Assembly: GCA_005938025.2 (NCBI GenBank)
Contig: VCCI02000001.1
Span: 1,240,001-1,304,000 of the forward strand
Reading direction: 5' to 3'
DNA: 64,000 nucleotides
From: Inquilinus sp. KBS0705
GTDB lineage: Bacteria > Bacteroidota > Bacteroidia > Sphingobacteriales > Sphingobacteriaceae
Shown: piece after piece, positions 9,182-19,299 of the stretch
Layout: each line of letters opens with the position of its first letter
Numbering within the stretch: position 1 is the first letter of the stretch
Made by a program: the position numbers and the translations under genes
Notes under the pieces: generated by a model
The model's input: only the letters and a program-made list of their open reading frames with translations
What the model was told of the DNA's origin: nothing
The model's database searches: none

Positions 9182-9333
9182 AAAATGGAAAGGTTTAGTG
9201 CTTTGCGAGCTCCGGAGCCATATTTTCATCGTTAATACCCTATCCAACAAAAGAGGCGCTCGCCAATTCAATAATTTTTAATGCATTTGCCCTGTAAAGC
9301 AATTTACTATGCCAAATTATCCGCCTAAAAAGT

Positions 9334-9341
9334 TATTTTTG
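9334..9341 (+). promoter_or_regulatory. Probable -7 promoter box of lepA
   Basis: TATTTTTG fits the Bacteroidota -7 consensus TAnnTTTG. It ends only 7 bp before the lepA ATG at 9349, which would give an mRNA with almost no 5' leader. Confidence 0.45.
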
Positions 9342-9348
9342 CGCCTGA

Positions 9349-11136
9349 ATGAAGCACATACGTAATTTTTGTATAATAGCGCATATCGACCATGGTAAAA
9401 GTACCCTTGCCGATAGGTTATTAGAATATACCAATACCATAACACAGCGCGAAAGCCAGGCCCAACTACTTGATGATATGGACCTTGAGCGCGAACGCGG
9501 CATTACCATAAAGAGCCATGCCATACAAATGGACTATGAGCTTGACGGGCAGAAATACGTCCTTAATCTGATAGATACCCCCGGCCATGTAGACTTTAGC
9601 TATGAGGTATCCCGCTCAATAGCTGCCTGCGAGGGTGCTTTATTGATAGTAGATGCCGCGCAGGGTATACAGGCACAAACCATATCAAACCTTTACCTGG
9701 CCTTAGAGAATGACCTGGAGATCATCCCTGTGCTGAACAAAATGGACCTGCCCGGCGCTATGCCCGAGGAGGTTAAAGACCAGATAGTAGAGCTGATAGG
9801 CTGCAAACGCGAAGAGATATTAGCCGCATCGGGCAAAACTGGTATGGGCGTGCACGATATATTACGCGCCATTGTAGAGCGTGTCCCCGCCCCTGTTGGC
9901 GACCCTGAAGCACCTTTACAAGCATTGATATTTGATTCGGTTTATAACTCGTTTCGTGGTATTGTAGCTTATTTTAAGGTAGTTAACGGCGAGATACGCA
10001 AAGGCGATAAAGTAAAATTCTTCGCAACCGAAAAGCAATACATAGCCGAAGAAGTTGGTACGCTTAAGCTGAAACAACTACCCAAAGATGTGATCAAAAC
10101 CGGTGATGTGGGTTATATCATCTCGGGCATCAAAGAATCGCGCGAGGTAAAGGTTGGTGATACCATTACCACTATCAATCGCCCCTGCGAAACCGGTATA
10201 CAGGGTTTTGAAGAAGTGAAACCGATGGTATTTGCGGGTATTTACCCTGTAGATACCGAGGATTACGAAGAACTACGCGAATCGATGGCTAAACTGCAGC
10301 TAAACGATGCATCACTGGTTTTTGAACCGGAATCATCTGCAGCGTTAGGCTTTGGTTTCCGTTGCGGTTTCCTGGGTATGCTGCACATGGAGATCATTCA
10401 GGAGCGCCTGGAGCGCGAGTTTGATATGACGGTGATCACCACTGTGCCCAACGTATCATACATTGCTTATACCACACGCGGCGAGCCCATAGTGGTAAAT
10501 AACCCGTCGGACTTGCCAGACCCGAGTAAGATAGACTTTGTGGAGGAGCCTTACATTAAGGCAACCATCATCACCAAATCTGAGTTTGTGGGACCTGTAA
10601 TGTCGCTTTGTATTCAAAAACGTGGTTTCATTAAAAATCAGTCGTACCTAACGTCCGACCGTGTGGAGCTGGTATTTGAGATGCCGATGGGCGAAATCGT
10701 GTTTGACTTTTACGATAAGCTTAAAACCATATCAAAGGGTTATGCCTCTTTTGATTATCACCAGATAGGGTATCGCCAAAGTGATCTGGTACGTTTAGAT
10801 ATCAAACTTAACGCCGAGCCGGTGGATGCTTTGTCATCATTGATTTTCCGCGGTAACTCATACGATTTTGGTAAAAAGATATGCGAAAAGCTGAAAGAGC
10901 TATTGCCCCGCCAGCAATTCGAGATCATTATACAGGCATCTATTGGTGCCAAGATCATCGCCCGCGAAACAGTAAAAGCATTACGTAAAGATGTAACTGC
11001 CAAGTGTTATGGTGGTGATATATCGCGTAAGCGTAAACTGTTAGAGAAACAGAAAAAAGGTAAAAAACGCATGCGCCAGGTAGGTAACGTAGAGATACCA
11101 CAATCGGCGTTTATGGCGGTGTTGAAATTAGATTAA
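9349..11136 (+). CDS. lepA: Elongation factor 4 (LepA), ribosomal back-translocase GTPase
   Basis: 595 residues, typical for LepA. The G domain starts at the N terminus with AHIDHGKST (residues 11-19, P-loop), followed by [12 protein letters not shown] (switch I), DTPGHVDF (G3) and NKMDLPGA (G4). Then come the beta-barrel, the EF-G-like domains III and V, and the unique C-terminal domain ending [14 protein letters not shown] with the Lys-rich [21 protein letters not shown]. It binds the ribosome and acts on mispositioned tRNAs during elongation or initiation. folD follows after 5 bp, so the two are probably co-transcribed. Confidence 0.97.
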   Translation: MKHIRNFCIIAHIDHGKSTLADRLLEYTNTITQRESQAQLLDDMDLERERGITIKSHAIQMDYELDGQKYVLNLIDTPGHVDFSYEVSRSIAACEGALLIVDAAQGIQAQTISNLYLALENDLEIIPVLNKMDLPGAMPEEVKDQIVELIGCKREEILAASGKTGMGVHDILRAIVERVPAPVGDPEAPLQALIFDSVYNSFRGIVAYFKVVNGEIRKGDKVKFFATEKQYIAEEVGTLKLKQLPKDVIKTGDVGYIISGIKESREVKVGDTITTINRPCETGIQGFEEVKPMVFAGIYPVDTEDYEELRESMAKLQLNDASLVFEPESSAALGFGFRCGFLGMLHMEIIQERLEREFDMTVITTVPNVSYIAYTTRGEPIVVNNPSDLPDPSKIDFVEEPYIKATIITKSEFVGPVMSLCIQKRGFIKNQSYLTSDRVELVFEMPMGEIVFDFYDKLKTISKGYASFDYHQIGYRQSDLVRLDIKLNAEPVDALSSLIFRGNSYDFGKKICEKLKELLPRQQFEIIIQASIGAKIIARETVKALRKDVTAKCYGGDISRKRKLLEKQKKGKKRMRQVGNVEIPQSAFMAVLKLD

Positions 11137-11141
11137 TCAGT

Positions 11142-12023
11142 ATGCAATTACTTGACGGAAAATACGTTTCGGAAAAATTAAAGGTAGAAATAGCTGAAGA
11201 GGCTGCTAAGATATTAGCGCGTACCGGCCGTAAGCCGCATTTGGTAGCTGTATTGGTGGGTCACGACGGCGGCAGCGAAACCTATGTAGCCAGTAAAATG
11301 AAAAACTGCGAAGCGGTGGGTTTTAAATCGAGCCTGGTGCGTTACGAGGATACCGTTACTGAAGAAGAATTGCTCGCTAAAGTGGCCGAACTGAATGCTG
11401 ACGAGGATATTGACGGTATTATTGTGCAATTGCCCCTACCCAAACATATCGACCCTGAAAAAGTCACTGAGCGTATAGATCCTAAAAAGGATGTAGACGG
11501 TTTCCACCCGGTAAATTTGGGCCGTATGCAACGCAATCTGCCATCGTTTATCCCTGCTACGCCATATGGCATCACTTTAATGCTAAAAGAATACGGTGTA
11601 GAAACATCCGGTAAACATTGCGTAGTTGTTGGACGCAGTAATATTGTAGGCTCGCCAATGAGCATTTTAATGGCAAGAAATACCACACCCGGTAACTGCA
11701 CGGTAACTATTTGCCATAGCCGCACCCCCGATATTAAAAAATTCACACTTGACGCCGATATACTGATCGTAGCGATAGGTAAGAAGAATTTTATCACTGC
11801 CGATATGGTTAAAGATGGTGTTGTAGTAATTGATGTGGGCATGAACCGCGAAACCTCTACCCTAACTAAATCGGGCTTTAAGCTTTACGGCGATGTTGAT
11901 TTTGAAGGTGTAGCACCCAAAGCATCATATATAACCCCTGTACCCGGCGGCGTTGGACTAATGACCATTATTGGTTTATTAAAGAACACTTTGGCATCCG
12001 CGAATAAGGAAGTTTATCAATAA
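11142..12023 (+). CDS. folD: Bifunctional methylenetetrahydrofolate dehydrogenase / methenyltetrahydrofolate cyclohydrolase FolD
   Basis: Interconverts 5,10-methylene-, 5,10-methenyl- and 10-formyl-tetrahydrofolate, linking serine-derived one-carbon units to purine and formyl-Met-tRNA synthesis. The length of 293 residues is usual. Tyr48 and Lys52 in [12 protein letters not shown] are the catalytic pair. [22 protein letters not shown] and the nucleotide-binding [13 protein letters not shown] follow. The C-terminal signature reads PGGVGLMT where most family members have PGGVGPMT, a single substitution in the active-site loop. Its start lies 5 bp after the lepA stop. Confidence 0.96.
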   Translation: MQLLDGKYVSEKLKVEIAEEAAKILARTGRKPHLVAVLVGHDGGSETYVASKMKNCEAVGFKSSLVRYEDTVTEEELLAKVAELNADEDIDGIIVQLPLPKHIDPEKVTERIDPKKDVDGFHPVNLGRMQRNLPSFIPATPYGITLMLKEYGVETSGKHCVVVGRSNIVGSPMSILMARNTTPGNCTVTICHSRTPDIKKFTLDADILIVAIGKKNFITADMVKDGVVVIDVGMNRETSTLTKSGFKLYGDVDFEGVAPKASYITPVPGGVGLMTIIGLLKNTLASANKEVYQ

Positions 12024-12086
12024 TATAAAGTTTAAGGTGTTGTAAAGAGTTAAAGCCATAGGGGATTAATAGCACTTTAACCAAAC

Positions 12087-12848
12087 TCAAAAATCTACCT
12101 CTAAATTCATTAGCGCGGGGTTTTTTATTACCTCATCCATGCTGGTTTCTATGGTAACTCGGCGGCGGTCGGCAGATACGATGGCGTTTTTGTTGTTCAC
12201 CTTTTTTACCGGTTTAGCAAAGTTCAGTACCACCTTGTAGGGCATATCTATAAGCATCGCCTTAGCCATAGCAAACTTTGCCCCTACAGTTTTAAGGAAC
12301 TTATTAAATTTAACCTTGTCTATTATCCGGGCGAATTTATGTGGAGTAACCTGGTAGTTGTAGTAGCTTTGGCCCGTCATTAATTGCTGTGTATCAAAGC
12401 TTCTAAGCTGATTGTTTTTAGCAACACTGTTCAATTGATTACTCATAGACATATTGCTTAAATGCTGAAGATAGTATTCAAGTTCGGCAGCATCCTTAGC
12501 CTCGTGCCTGATACTTACCTTCATGATATTGTTTTTCAGATCCATTTTTACAGCCAGGTCACTCCCCTGCGCCATTTTGGTTTCTTCCGCATTTAGCTTA
12601 AGTGCTATACTATCCGGCAGGGCGGTATAAAAATTAAGGCTGGTATCTTTCACCATCGCAAATTGTGGGGTCTCTCTAACAGAATCGGCCATCAGGTTCA
12701 TTAACACCGATACCGCTTTGCTCATGTCAAAGCCATAAGTTACATTGCAAGCACCATTGGCTTTAAAATCGTAATGCTCCTCAATATCCACACACGAACT
12801 CAGGCAGAGCAGCGCAAAAACTATAACAGGATAGTAAAGTTTTTTCAT
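12087..12848 (-). CDS. Lipoprotein of unknown function
   Basis: About 253 residues. The start is set at ATG 12848 (MKKLYYPVIVFALLCLSSC) because this gives a compact type II signal peptide with lipobox LSSC; an upstream ATG at 12911 would add 21 residues in front of it. The mature protein, presumably anchored to a membrane on the periplasmic side, is rich in charged helical and beta segments (LAVKMDLKNNIMKVSIRHE; PYKVVLNFAKPVKKV) and ends VTIETSMDEVIKNPALMNLEVDF. I do not recognise a named domain. It is convergent with folD and divergent from queE. Confidence 0.7.
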   Translation of the reverse strand: MKKLYYPVIVFALLCLSSCVDIEEHYDFKANGACNVTYGFDMSKAVSVLMNLMADSVRETPQFAMVKDTSLNFYTALPDSIALKLNAEETKMAQGSDLAVKMDLKNNIMKVSIRHEAKDAAELEYYLQHLSNMSMSNQLNSVAKNNQLRSFDTQQLMTGQSYYNYQVTPHKFARIIDKVKFNKFLKTVGAKFAMAKAMLIDMPYKVVLNFAKPVKKVNNKNAIVSADRRRVTIETSMDEVIKNPALMNLEVDF

Positions 12849-13020
12849 GTGTTTTACAGATGCTTTAAACGATATAAAGCTAAGTGCAAATTGTGATAAA
12901 TAAAAGGCCATATGTAATTAATTGTGCGTTGACGCTATTAGAAATCCCATCGCTTTGTAAACTTAACCCGGTATCGGGGGCTGCTTTTCGTTTGCGCTTT
13001 ACGCTTTCGACTCAAAAACG

Positions 13021-13028
13021 TATTTTTG
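13021..13028 (+). promoter_or_regulatory. Probable -7 promoter box of queE
   Basis: TATTTTTG fits TAnnTTTG and ends 10 bp before the queE ATG at 13039, again implying a very short mRNA leader. Confidence 0.4.
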
Positions 13029-13038
13029 CGGCTTAAAT

Positions 13039-13662
13039 ATGGCACACCAAGTCCCGGAAGATGGCACATTGCTTCCTTTAATGGAAGAATTTTATACGAT
13101 ACAAGGCGAAGGCTTTAATACCGGCAAGGCCGCATATTTTATACGCCTTGGCGGCTGTGATGTGGGCTGTCACTGGTGCGATGTAAAAGAAAGCTGGGAT
13201 GCTGAACTGCATGCCTTAACATCGGCTGACTTAATTGCTGATAATGCCTCTCAATTCCCTTCAAAAGCCGTTGTGGTAACCGGTGGTGAGCCGTTAATAT
13301 ATAATTTAGATTATCTTACTACTAAACTACAGCAAAAAGGCATAAAAACCTTTATTGAAACATCCGGTGCTTATCCCCTTTCGGGCAGTTGGGACTGGAT
13401 ATGCCTCTCGCCTAAAAAGTTTAAGGCACCCATGCAAAATGTTGCAGACAAAGCCGACGAATTAAAGGTTATTATATTTAACAAATCCGATTTTGAATTT
13501 GCAGAGCATCATTCAAAACTGGTTGGCCCCAACTGTAAATTGTACCTACAGCCCGAATGGTCGAAAAATAAAGAAATGACCCCGCTTATTGTTGATTACG
13601 TAATGAATAATCCAAAATGGGAAATATCCTTACAAACACATAAGTATTTAAACATTCCCTAA
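13039..13662 (+). CDS. queE: 7-carboxy-7-deazaguanine synthase QueE (radical SAM)
   Basis: Converts 6-carboxy-5,6,7,8-tetrahydropterin to 7-carboxy-7-deazaguanine in the queuosine/preQ1 pathway, using S-adenosylmethionine and a [4Fe-4S] cluster. The 207 residues include EEFYTIQGEGFNTGKAAYFIRL near the N terminus, the cluster motif CDVGCHWC (Cys40, Cys44, Cys47; C-x3-C-x2-C) and VVVTGGEPL (the SAM-binding GGE motif), all typical of QueE. No other que gene is in the window. Confidence 0.93.
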   Translation: MAHQVPEDGTLLPLMEEFYTIQGEGFNTGKAAYFIRLGGCDVGCHWCDVKESWDAELHALTSADLIADNASQFPSKAVVVTGGEPLIYNLDYLTTKLQQKGIKTFIETSGAYPLSGSWDWICLSPKKFKAPMQNVADKADELKVIIFNKSDFEFAEHHSKLVGPNCKLYLQPEWSKNKEMTPLIVDYVMNNPKWEISLQTHKYLNIP

Positions 13663-13721
13663 AACAATCCTGCTGCTTAATAATTTGTAACTTAGTGTAC
13701 CCAACAACGTATCAGTTATAA

Positions 13722-15623
13722 ATGCGAGCCTTGTCATTATTAATTTTATTGTGCTTAATTACTCTTGGTTTATATGCCCAGCAAAGGCAATATTCTACCA
13801 CGGATAGTGAAGCTATTAAGCAATTTGCCTTAGCTAACAGAAGCTTAGACGAACATTTGTACGACGAAGCTATACAGCAATTGAACTTAGCTATTAACGC
13901 CGATGCTAAATTTGTAGAAGCCCGTGCCGTGTTGGGTGATGTATTACGTTTAAGGCGGCAATATAAACCTGCAATTGATCAATTCCGTAAAGTGCTGGCC
14001 TTAAACCCCGAATATAACAGGGCTATATATTTAAAGCTTGGCGATAGTGAAGTAACAGATGCACAATATGTGCCTGCACAAGAGCACCTGGAGAAGTATC
14101 TCACTTACCCTAACATTACCGCGCAAAACACAGCTTACGCTCAAAAATTAATAAGCGATTGTAAGTTTAGTATACAGGCATTGTTACATCCAGTAGCATT
14201 TAAGCCTGTTAATATGGGGGCCAATATAAATACTGTTAACGACGAATATTTACCGGTAGCAACTGCTGATGAAAGTACACTTATATTTACACGCAAGGTA
14301 AATAATAACGAGGATTTTTATAAAAGTGATAAGTTAAATAATAGCTGGCAAACATCTGTATATCTGAGTAATATAATTAACACACCTACCTTTAACGAGG
14401 GTGCGCAGTCAATATCTCAGGATGGTAAATATTTGTTTTTTACCGGCTGTAACCGCCCCGATGGATTAGGCAGATGTGATATTTACATTGCACAAAAAAA
14501 AGGCGATGATTGGGATAAACCGTTTAGCCTTAGCGCTCCTGTAAACACACCGGGCTGGGAAGCCCAACCATCTATAAGTGCCGATGGCCGTACGCTATAT
14601 TTTGTTAGCAACCGTAAAGGTGGTTACGGCGGATACGATATATGGCGATCGACGTTGTCTGATAAAGGCTGGAGTGAACCGGAAAACATGGGGCCTAATG
14701 TGAATACAGCATACGACGAACAATCGCCGTTTATACACCCCGACGATAGCACCTTTTACTTTAGCAGCAACGGCTGGCCGGGAATGGGTAACAAGGACCT
14801 GTTTATTACCCGTTTGGGTAAGGACGGTAACTGGCAAAAGCCCGAAAATTTGGGCTATCCCATCAACTCCAGCGGCGACGAAAATGGGCTTACGCTAACG
14901 GCCAATGGTTCTTACGCCTTTTTCTCATCTGATAACCTCAAAGGCTTTGGCGGATATGATATATACACCTTTGAACTGCCTGCCAACCTGCGGCCCAATA
15001 TTGTGACCTATGTAAAAGGCAATGTAACTGATGTTAAAACGAAAGAGCCTTTAGAAGCTGCTGTAGAAATTATAGACCTGCAAAAGGATATAGCCGTTTA
15101 CCAGGATTATAGTTCGGAAGATCGAGGTGATTTTTTGGCTACGCTTTCGGCAGGGAAAAATTATGGCTTAAACATATCAAGGGCAGGTTATTTGTTTTAC
15201 TCTGATAACTTTTCATTAATCGGCTTAAAAGATAAAACAGCTTTTAATTTATCGGTGCAATTGTCACCTATTGAAGTGGGTAACAAAGTGATACTAAAGA
15301 ATATCTTTTTTGATAGTAATAAGTATGAGCTGAAAAACGAATCGAAAACTGAACTTCAGAAATTGATAGAATTTTTAACCATCAATCCTACAGTACATAT
15401 CGAAATATCGGGCTATACAGATGATGTAGGGAACGATCAGGCCAATTTAGTGCTATCAGAGAGCCGGGCGAAGGCTGTTTATAATTATATAGCCGCGCAT
15501 GCTATAAATGCGTCCAGACTCGTTTATAAAGGCTATGGCAAGTCCGAACCGATTGCCCCCAACACTTCTGAAGATAACCGCAGTAAAAATCGCAGAACAG
15601 AGTTTAAGATAATAGCCAAATAA
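13722..15623 (+). CDS. TPR / beta-propeller (PD40) / carboxypeptidase-regulatory-like / OmpA protein, PorE-like
   Basis: 633 residues with signal peptide MRALSLLILLCLITLGLYAQ. The order of domains is: TPR repeats (residues about 25-130), a propeller with PD40-type blades (SISADGRTLYFVSNRKGGYGGYDIWRS and similar at about 175-420), a CarboxypepD_reg-like beta-sandwich (VKGNVTDVKTKEPLEAAVEIID, about 430-500), and a C-terminal OmpA peptidoglycan-binding domain (IFFDSNKYELKNES, GYTDDVGND, NRSKNRRTEF). This is the layout described for PorE, a periplasmic anchor of the type IX secretion system. Many Bacteroidota have several paralogues with the same layout, so a T9SS role is a possibility, not a conclusion. 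It is an outer-membrane-associated or periplasmic protein. Confidence 0.8.
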   Translation: MRALSLLILLCLITLGLYAQQRQYSTTDSEAIKQFALANRSLDEHLYDEAIQQLNLAINADAKFVEARAVLGDVLRLRRQYKPAIDQFRKVLALNPEYNRAIYLKLGDSEVTDAQYVPAQEHLEKYLTYPNITAQNTAYAQKLISDCKFSIQALLHPVAFKPVNMGANINTVNDEYLPVATADESTLIFTRKVNNNEDFYKSDKLNNSWQTSVYLSNIINTPTFNEGAQSISQDGKYLFFTGCNRPDGLGRCDIYIAQKKGDDWDKPFSLSAPVNTPGWEAQPSISADGRTLYFVSNRKGGYGGYDIWRSTLSDKGWSEPENMGPNVNTAYDEQSPFIHPDDSTFYFSSNGWPGMGNKDLFITRLGKDGNWQKPENLGYPINSSGDENGLTLTANGSYAFFSSDNLKGFGGYDIYTFELPANLRPNIVTYVKGNVTDVKTKEPLEAAVEIIDLQKDIAVYQDYSSEDRGDFLATLSAGKNYGLNISRAGYLFYSDNFSLIGLKDKTAFNLSVQLSPIEVGNKVILKNIFFDSNKYELKNESKTELQKLIEFLTINPTVHIEISGYTDDVGNDQANLVLSESRAKAVYNYIAAHAINASRLVYKGYGKSEPIAPNTSEDNRSKNRRTEFKIIAK

Positions 15624-15641
15624 AGCTGGAAGCTTTAAATA

Positions 15642-15675
15642 AAAAAGCAGAAAGTCTTTCGGCCATCTGCTTTTA
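15642..15675. terminator. Bidirectional terminator between the PorE-like gene and recQ
   Basis: Arms AAAAGCAGA and TCTGCTTTT, each with an A or T tract, sit between two convergent genes and can act on both strands. Confidence 0.75.
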
Positions 15676-15696
15676 TCGTTTGTTTTTGCTAATACT

Positions 15697-17892
15697 TTAA
15701 TTCCCTACTTCTGATAGGAATTTAATGCGCATCAACTGTACTTCTTCGCGGGTATAATCATCAGCCCCTAATTCAGATAAGGCATCATCGATCGAGTCTA
15801 TCTCGGCCGTTTTAAAGTAATCGTAAACTTCTTCCTGCTTATCTTCATCAATTACCTCGTCGATGTAATAGTTCAAATTAAGCTTTGTGCCCGAGTTTAC
15901 TATTGTTTCTACCTCTTTTAGTATCTCTTCGTAAGTTAGGCCTTTAGAGGCCGCTATATCGTCTAAATTTAAGTGCCTGTCTATGTTTTGTATAATAAAA
16001 ACTTTAAGTGCCGATTTATTAGCCGCGCTTTTTATAACCATATCAACCGGGCGGTCAATATCATTATCTTCCACATACTTTTTGATCAGATCAATAAACG
16101 GCGCGCCAAACTTTAAAGCCTTACCGGCACCCACGCCCGATATCTGTTTCAGTTCTTCGGTATTGATTGGATAATGCGTGCACATCTCCTCTAACGAAGG
16201 ATCCTGAAAAATAACGAATGGTGGCAATCCTTTTTGCTTTGCCAGCTTTTTACGCAGGTCTTTCAGCATCTGCAATAACTCGGTATCTAATGCACCGCCG
16301 CCTTGTTTAGGGCCGTCTTCGCTTTCATCTTCATCTGTTGGGCCCATTTCGCGGTTCAGCAAAAAGCGTATACTGTATGGGTTATCAATAAAGGCATTAC
16401 CGGTTTTGGTTAAGTGTAATAATCCATATTGGTCAATATCTTTAGCCAGGAAGTTGTTTAACAGCGCTTGCCTTAATAACGAGTTCCAAAGATTTTCGCC
16501 ATCTGCAATACCCGAACCAAAATACTCCAGCTTATCATGCTCGTAGCTTTTCACCTGTGCATCATCCTTACCCATTAAAATATTGATAAGGTGGTTATCG
16601 TCAAACTTCTCTCCTATCTGTTTTAACAGGCTCAAAGCTTTATGCAGGTGTAATTCCCCGTCAAAATGTTGTTTAGGGCCGCAGCAATTGTCGCACATGT
16701 TATTACAGCCAGCCTCGTTAAAGTTCTCGCCAAAATAATGTAACAATTGTTTACGCCTGCATACCGATGACTCAGCGTAGTCTATTACTTCTTTCAGTAT
16801 TTGGGTGCCAATTTCCCGTTCGGCAACGGGCTTGTCTTTCATAAACTTTTGCAGTTTATCAATATCCTTTCCCGAATAAAACGCCACACATACACCTTCG
16901 CCACCATCGCGGCCGGCGCGGCCGGTCTCCTGGTAGTAGCCTTCCATGCTTTTTGGCATATCGTGATGGATAACATAACGAACATCCGGCTTATCTATGC
17001 CCATACCAAAGGCAATAGTGGCCACAATCACATCTACATCTTCCATCAGGAATTTGTCTTGTGTATCGGCACGCACTTTAGGGTCTAAACCCGCGTGATA
17101 AGGCAAAGCCTTTACACCGTTAAGATTAAGTGCTTCTGCAACTTCCTCAACCTTTTTACGGCTAAGGCAGTATATAATGCCCGATTTACCCTGGTTTTGT
17201 TTTACAAATTTTACAATTTCTTTTATGGCATTACGCTTAGCCCTAACCTCATAAAATAAATTCGACCTGTTGAATGATGACTTGTAAACCGTTGCATTAT
17301 TCATTTGCAGGTTTTTCTGTATATCCTGCTGTACTTTAGGCGTTGCTGTGGCTGTTAAGGCAATAATTGGTATATCATCACCTATGTTGCTTATGACCTG
17401 CCTTATTTTTCGGTATTCAGGCCTAAAATCATGCCCCCACTCAGATATACAGTGCGCTTCATCAACAGCAACAAACGATACCTGGTTTAATCTTAAAAAG
17501 TCAACATTCTCTTGCTTGGTCAAAGATTCGGGTGCTACATAAAGCAGTTTAGTTTTGCCGCTTAGCACATCATCCTTAACACGTAAAATATCTGTTTTTG
17601 TCAACGATGAATTCAGGAAGTGAGCGATACTATCTGATCCTCCGAAGGCCCTTAACTGGTCGACCTGATTTTTCATTAGTGCGATGAGCGGGGAAATTAC
17701 AATTGCTGTGCCTTCGCTCATTAACGCAGGCAACTGATAACACATTGATTTGCCGCCACCTGTGGGCATAATCACAAAGGTATCGTTACCTGCTAAAATA
17801 TTTGTGATGATCGCCTCTTGCTCTCCCTTAAAATTATCGAACCCGAAAAAATTTTGAAGATTATCAAAAAGCGACTTTTTAGTCTCTATCAT
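15697..17892 (-). CDS. recQ: ATP-dependent DNA helicase RecQ
   Basis: 3'-5' helicase for recombination and replication-fork repair. 731 residues: N-terminal helicase domain with Walker A MPTGGGKSMCYQLP (Lys48), DEAH box (Asp144-His147) and the aromatic loop continuing HCISEWGHDFRPEY. Motifs GIIYCLSRKKVEEVA and YYQETGRAGRDG follow, then the RecQ zinc site (VCRRKQLLHYFG, CNNMCDNC), the winged-helix region and an HRDC domain around residues 520-600 (GLPPFVIFQDPSLEEMC). The C-terminal tail of roughly 110 residues (KVFIIQNIDRHLNLDDIAASKGL...) resembles the helix-turn-helix extension of long RecQ forms. Single gene, convergent with the PorE-like gene. Confidence 0.96.
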   Translation of the reverse strand: MIETKKSLFDNLQNFFGFDNFKGEQEAIITNILAGNDTFVIMPTGGGKSMCYQLPALMSEGTAIVISPLIALMKNQVDQLRAFGGSDSIAHFLNSSLTKTDILRVKDDVLSGKTKLLYVAPESLTKQENVDFLRLNQVSFVAVDEAHCISEWGHDFRPEYRKIRQVISNIGDDIPIIALTATATPKVQQDIQKNLQMNNATVYKSSFNRSNLFYEVRAKRNAIKEIVKFVKQNQGKSGIIYCLSRKKVEEVAEALNLNGVKALPYHAGLDPKVRADTQDKFLMEDVDVIVATIAFGMGIDKPDVRYVIHHDMPKSMEGYYQETGRAGRDGGEGVCVAFYSGKDIDKLQKFMKDKPVAEREIGTQILKEVIDYAESSVCRRKQLLHYFGENFNEAGCNNMCDNCCGPKQHFDGELHLHKALSLLKQIGEKFDDNHLINILMGKDDAQVKSYEHDKLEYFGSGIADGENLWNSLLRQALLNNFLAKDIDQYGLLHLTKTGNAFIDNPYSIRFLLNREMGPTDEDESEDGPKQGGGALDTELLQMLKDLRKKLAKQKGLPPFVIFQDPSLEEMCTHYPINTEELKQISGVGAGKALKFGAPFIDLIKKYVEDNDIDRPVDMVIKSAANKSALKVFIIQNIDRHLNLDDIAASKGLTYEEILKEVETIVNSGTKLNLNYYIDEVIDEDKQEEVYDYFKTAEIDSIDDALSELGADDYTREEVQLMRIKFLSEVGN

Positions 17893-18131
17893 TACTTAAT
17901 AACGTTTGGAAATATTGTTTCAAAATAACAAAAATTTATAAATAAACGGTAGGTATTGTTAAAAATTTTATACTTAAATGATTATTCTATTAAAAACAAT
18001 TTGTTTATTTATCGGGTTAAAGAAGTGGTAAACCAATAACGTAGATACTTTAGTTTTATTTAATACTAAATTTACAAACTATTGTACACTTTTACAGGGT
18101 ATTTGCCAAATAAAAATTCTTTATCTAAAAC

Positions 18132-19217
18132 ATGAATAAAAACTACTATGCCATAATTATGGCGGGCGGAATTGGCAGCCGATTTTGGCCAATTAGCAGA
18201 ACATCCCATCCAAAACAATTTATTGACATATTGGGTACCGGCAAAACGCTGATACAAAATACCTACGATAGATTTTTAAAGGTTTGCCCTAAAGAGAATA
18301 TTTATGTAGTTACAAACGAGAATTATACCAAGCTGGTAAAGCACCAATTACCTGATATGGCCGACCAGCAGATACTTACTGAGCCGGTAATGCGTAACAC
18401 GGCCCCTTGCGTGGCCTACGGCTGCTTTAAAATAGAAAGCCTTAACCCGGATGCTGCAATTGTTGTAGCACCCTCAGATCACTTAATATTAGACGAAGCG
18501 GCCTTTGTTACCGCCATCGAAAAATCGTTAAAAACAGCGAGCGAGGAAAAGTGCCTGATAACCCTTGGTATTAAACCATCAAGGCCCGATACGGGTTACG
18601 GGTATATCCAATACACCGATAACACCCTGAATGATGAGTTTCATAAGGTTAAGACCTTTACCGAAAAGCCTACATTAGAAATTGCCAAAACCTTTATACA
18701 AAGCGGCGACTTTTTGTGGAACGCCGGCATATTTGTATGGTCGGCAAAAGCAATAGTTGAGTCGTTTGGTAACCACCTGCCCGAAATGTTTGAAATATTT
18801 GCCGATGCAAGGCCATTTTACAATACAGATGATGAAAAACCCTATGTACATAAGGCTTACCAACGCTGTGTAAACATCTCTATCGATTATGGTATTATGG
18901 AAAAGGCGCCAAATGTATATGTATTGCCGTCAGAATTTGGCTGGAGCGACCTGGGTACCTGGGCATCTATCTATCAATTAGCTGATAAGGATTATGTAGG
19001 CAACGCGGTTATCCCGTCAGATAAGGTGATCATGTACGATTCATCAAACTGTATGGTAAATGTGCCCGGCGAAAAACTGGTGATATTACAAGGCTTGCAC
19101 GATTTTATTGTAGTAGAATCAAATAACTCCCTATTGATATGCCCGCGCGACCAGGAACAAAACATAAAGCAAGTAGTAGCCGATGTTAAAAACAAGTTCG
19201 GAACCAAGTATATTTAG
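18132..19217 (+). CDS. manC: Mannose-1-phosphate guanylyltransferase
   Basis: Makes GDP-mannose from GTP and mannose 1-phosphate for polysaccharide and glycan synthesis. The 361-residue length fits the single-domain form without the isomerase half. The nucleotide-binding loop is IIMAGGIGSRFWPISRTSHPKQF (residues about 8-30), followed by VVAPSDHLI, TLGIKPSRPDTGYGYI, KTFTEKP and FLWNAGIFVW, all diagnostic of the family. A 239-bp gap separates it from the divergent recQ gene; it is AT-rich and must hold both promoters. A terminator follows at 19239-19272. Confidence 0.94.
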   Translation: MNKNYYAIIMAGGIGSRFWPISRTSHPKQFIDILGTGKTLIQNTYDRFLKVCPKENIYVVTNENYTKLVKHQLPDMADQQILTEPVMRNTAPCVAYGCFKIESLNPDAAIVVAPSDHLILDEAAFVTAIEKSLKTASEEKCLITLGIKPSRPDTGYGYIQYTDNTLNDEFHKVKTFTEKPTLEIAKTFIQSGDFLWNAGIFVWSAKAIVESFGNHLPEMFEIFADARPFYNTDDEKPYVHKAYQRCVNISIDYGIMEKAPNVYVLPSEFGWSDLGTWASIYQLADKDYVGNAVIPSDKVIMYDSSNCMVNVPGEKLVILQGLHDFIVVESNNSLLICPRDQEQNIKQVVADVKNKFGTKYI

Positions 19218-19238
19218 ATTCAGTTTTTAAGCTATAAA

Positions 19239-19272
19239 ACAAAAAGCGATAAGATTACTTATCGCTTTTTTG
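19239..19272. terminator. Bidirectional terminator between manC and rlmB
   Basis: AAAAAGCGATAAG and CTTATCGCTTTTTT form a perfect hairpin with flanking A and T tracts between convergent genes. Confidence 0.85.
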
Positions 19273-19299
19273 TTTGACCTAGAACTTGGGACTTTAAAC

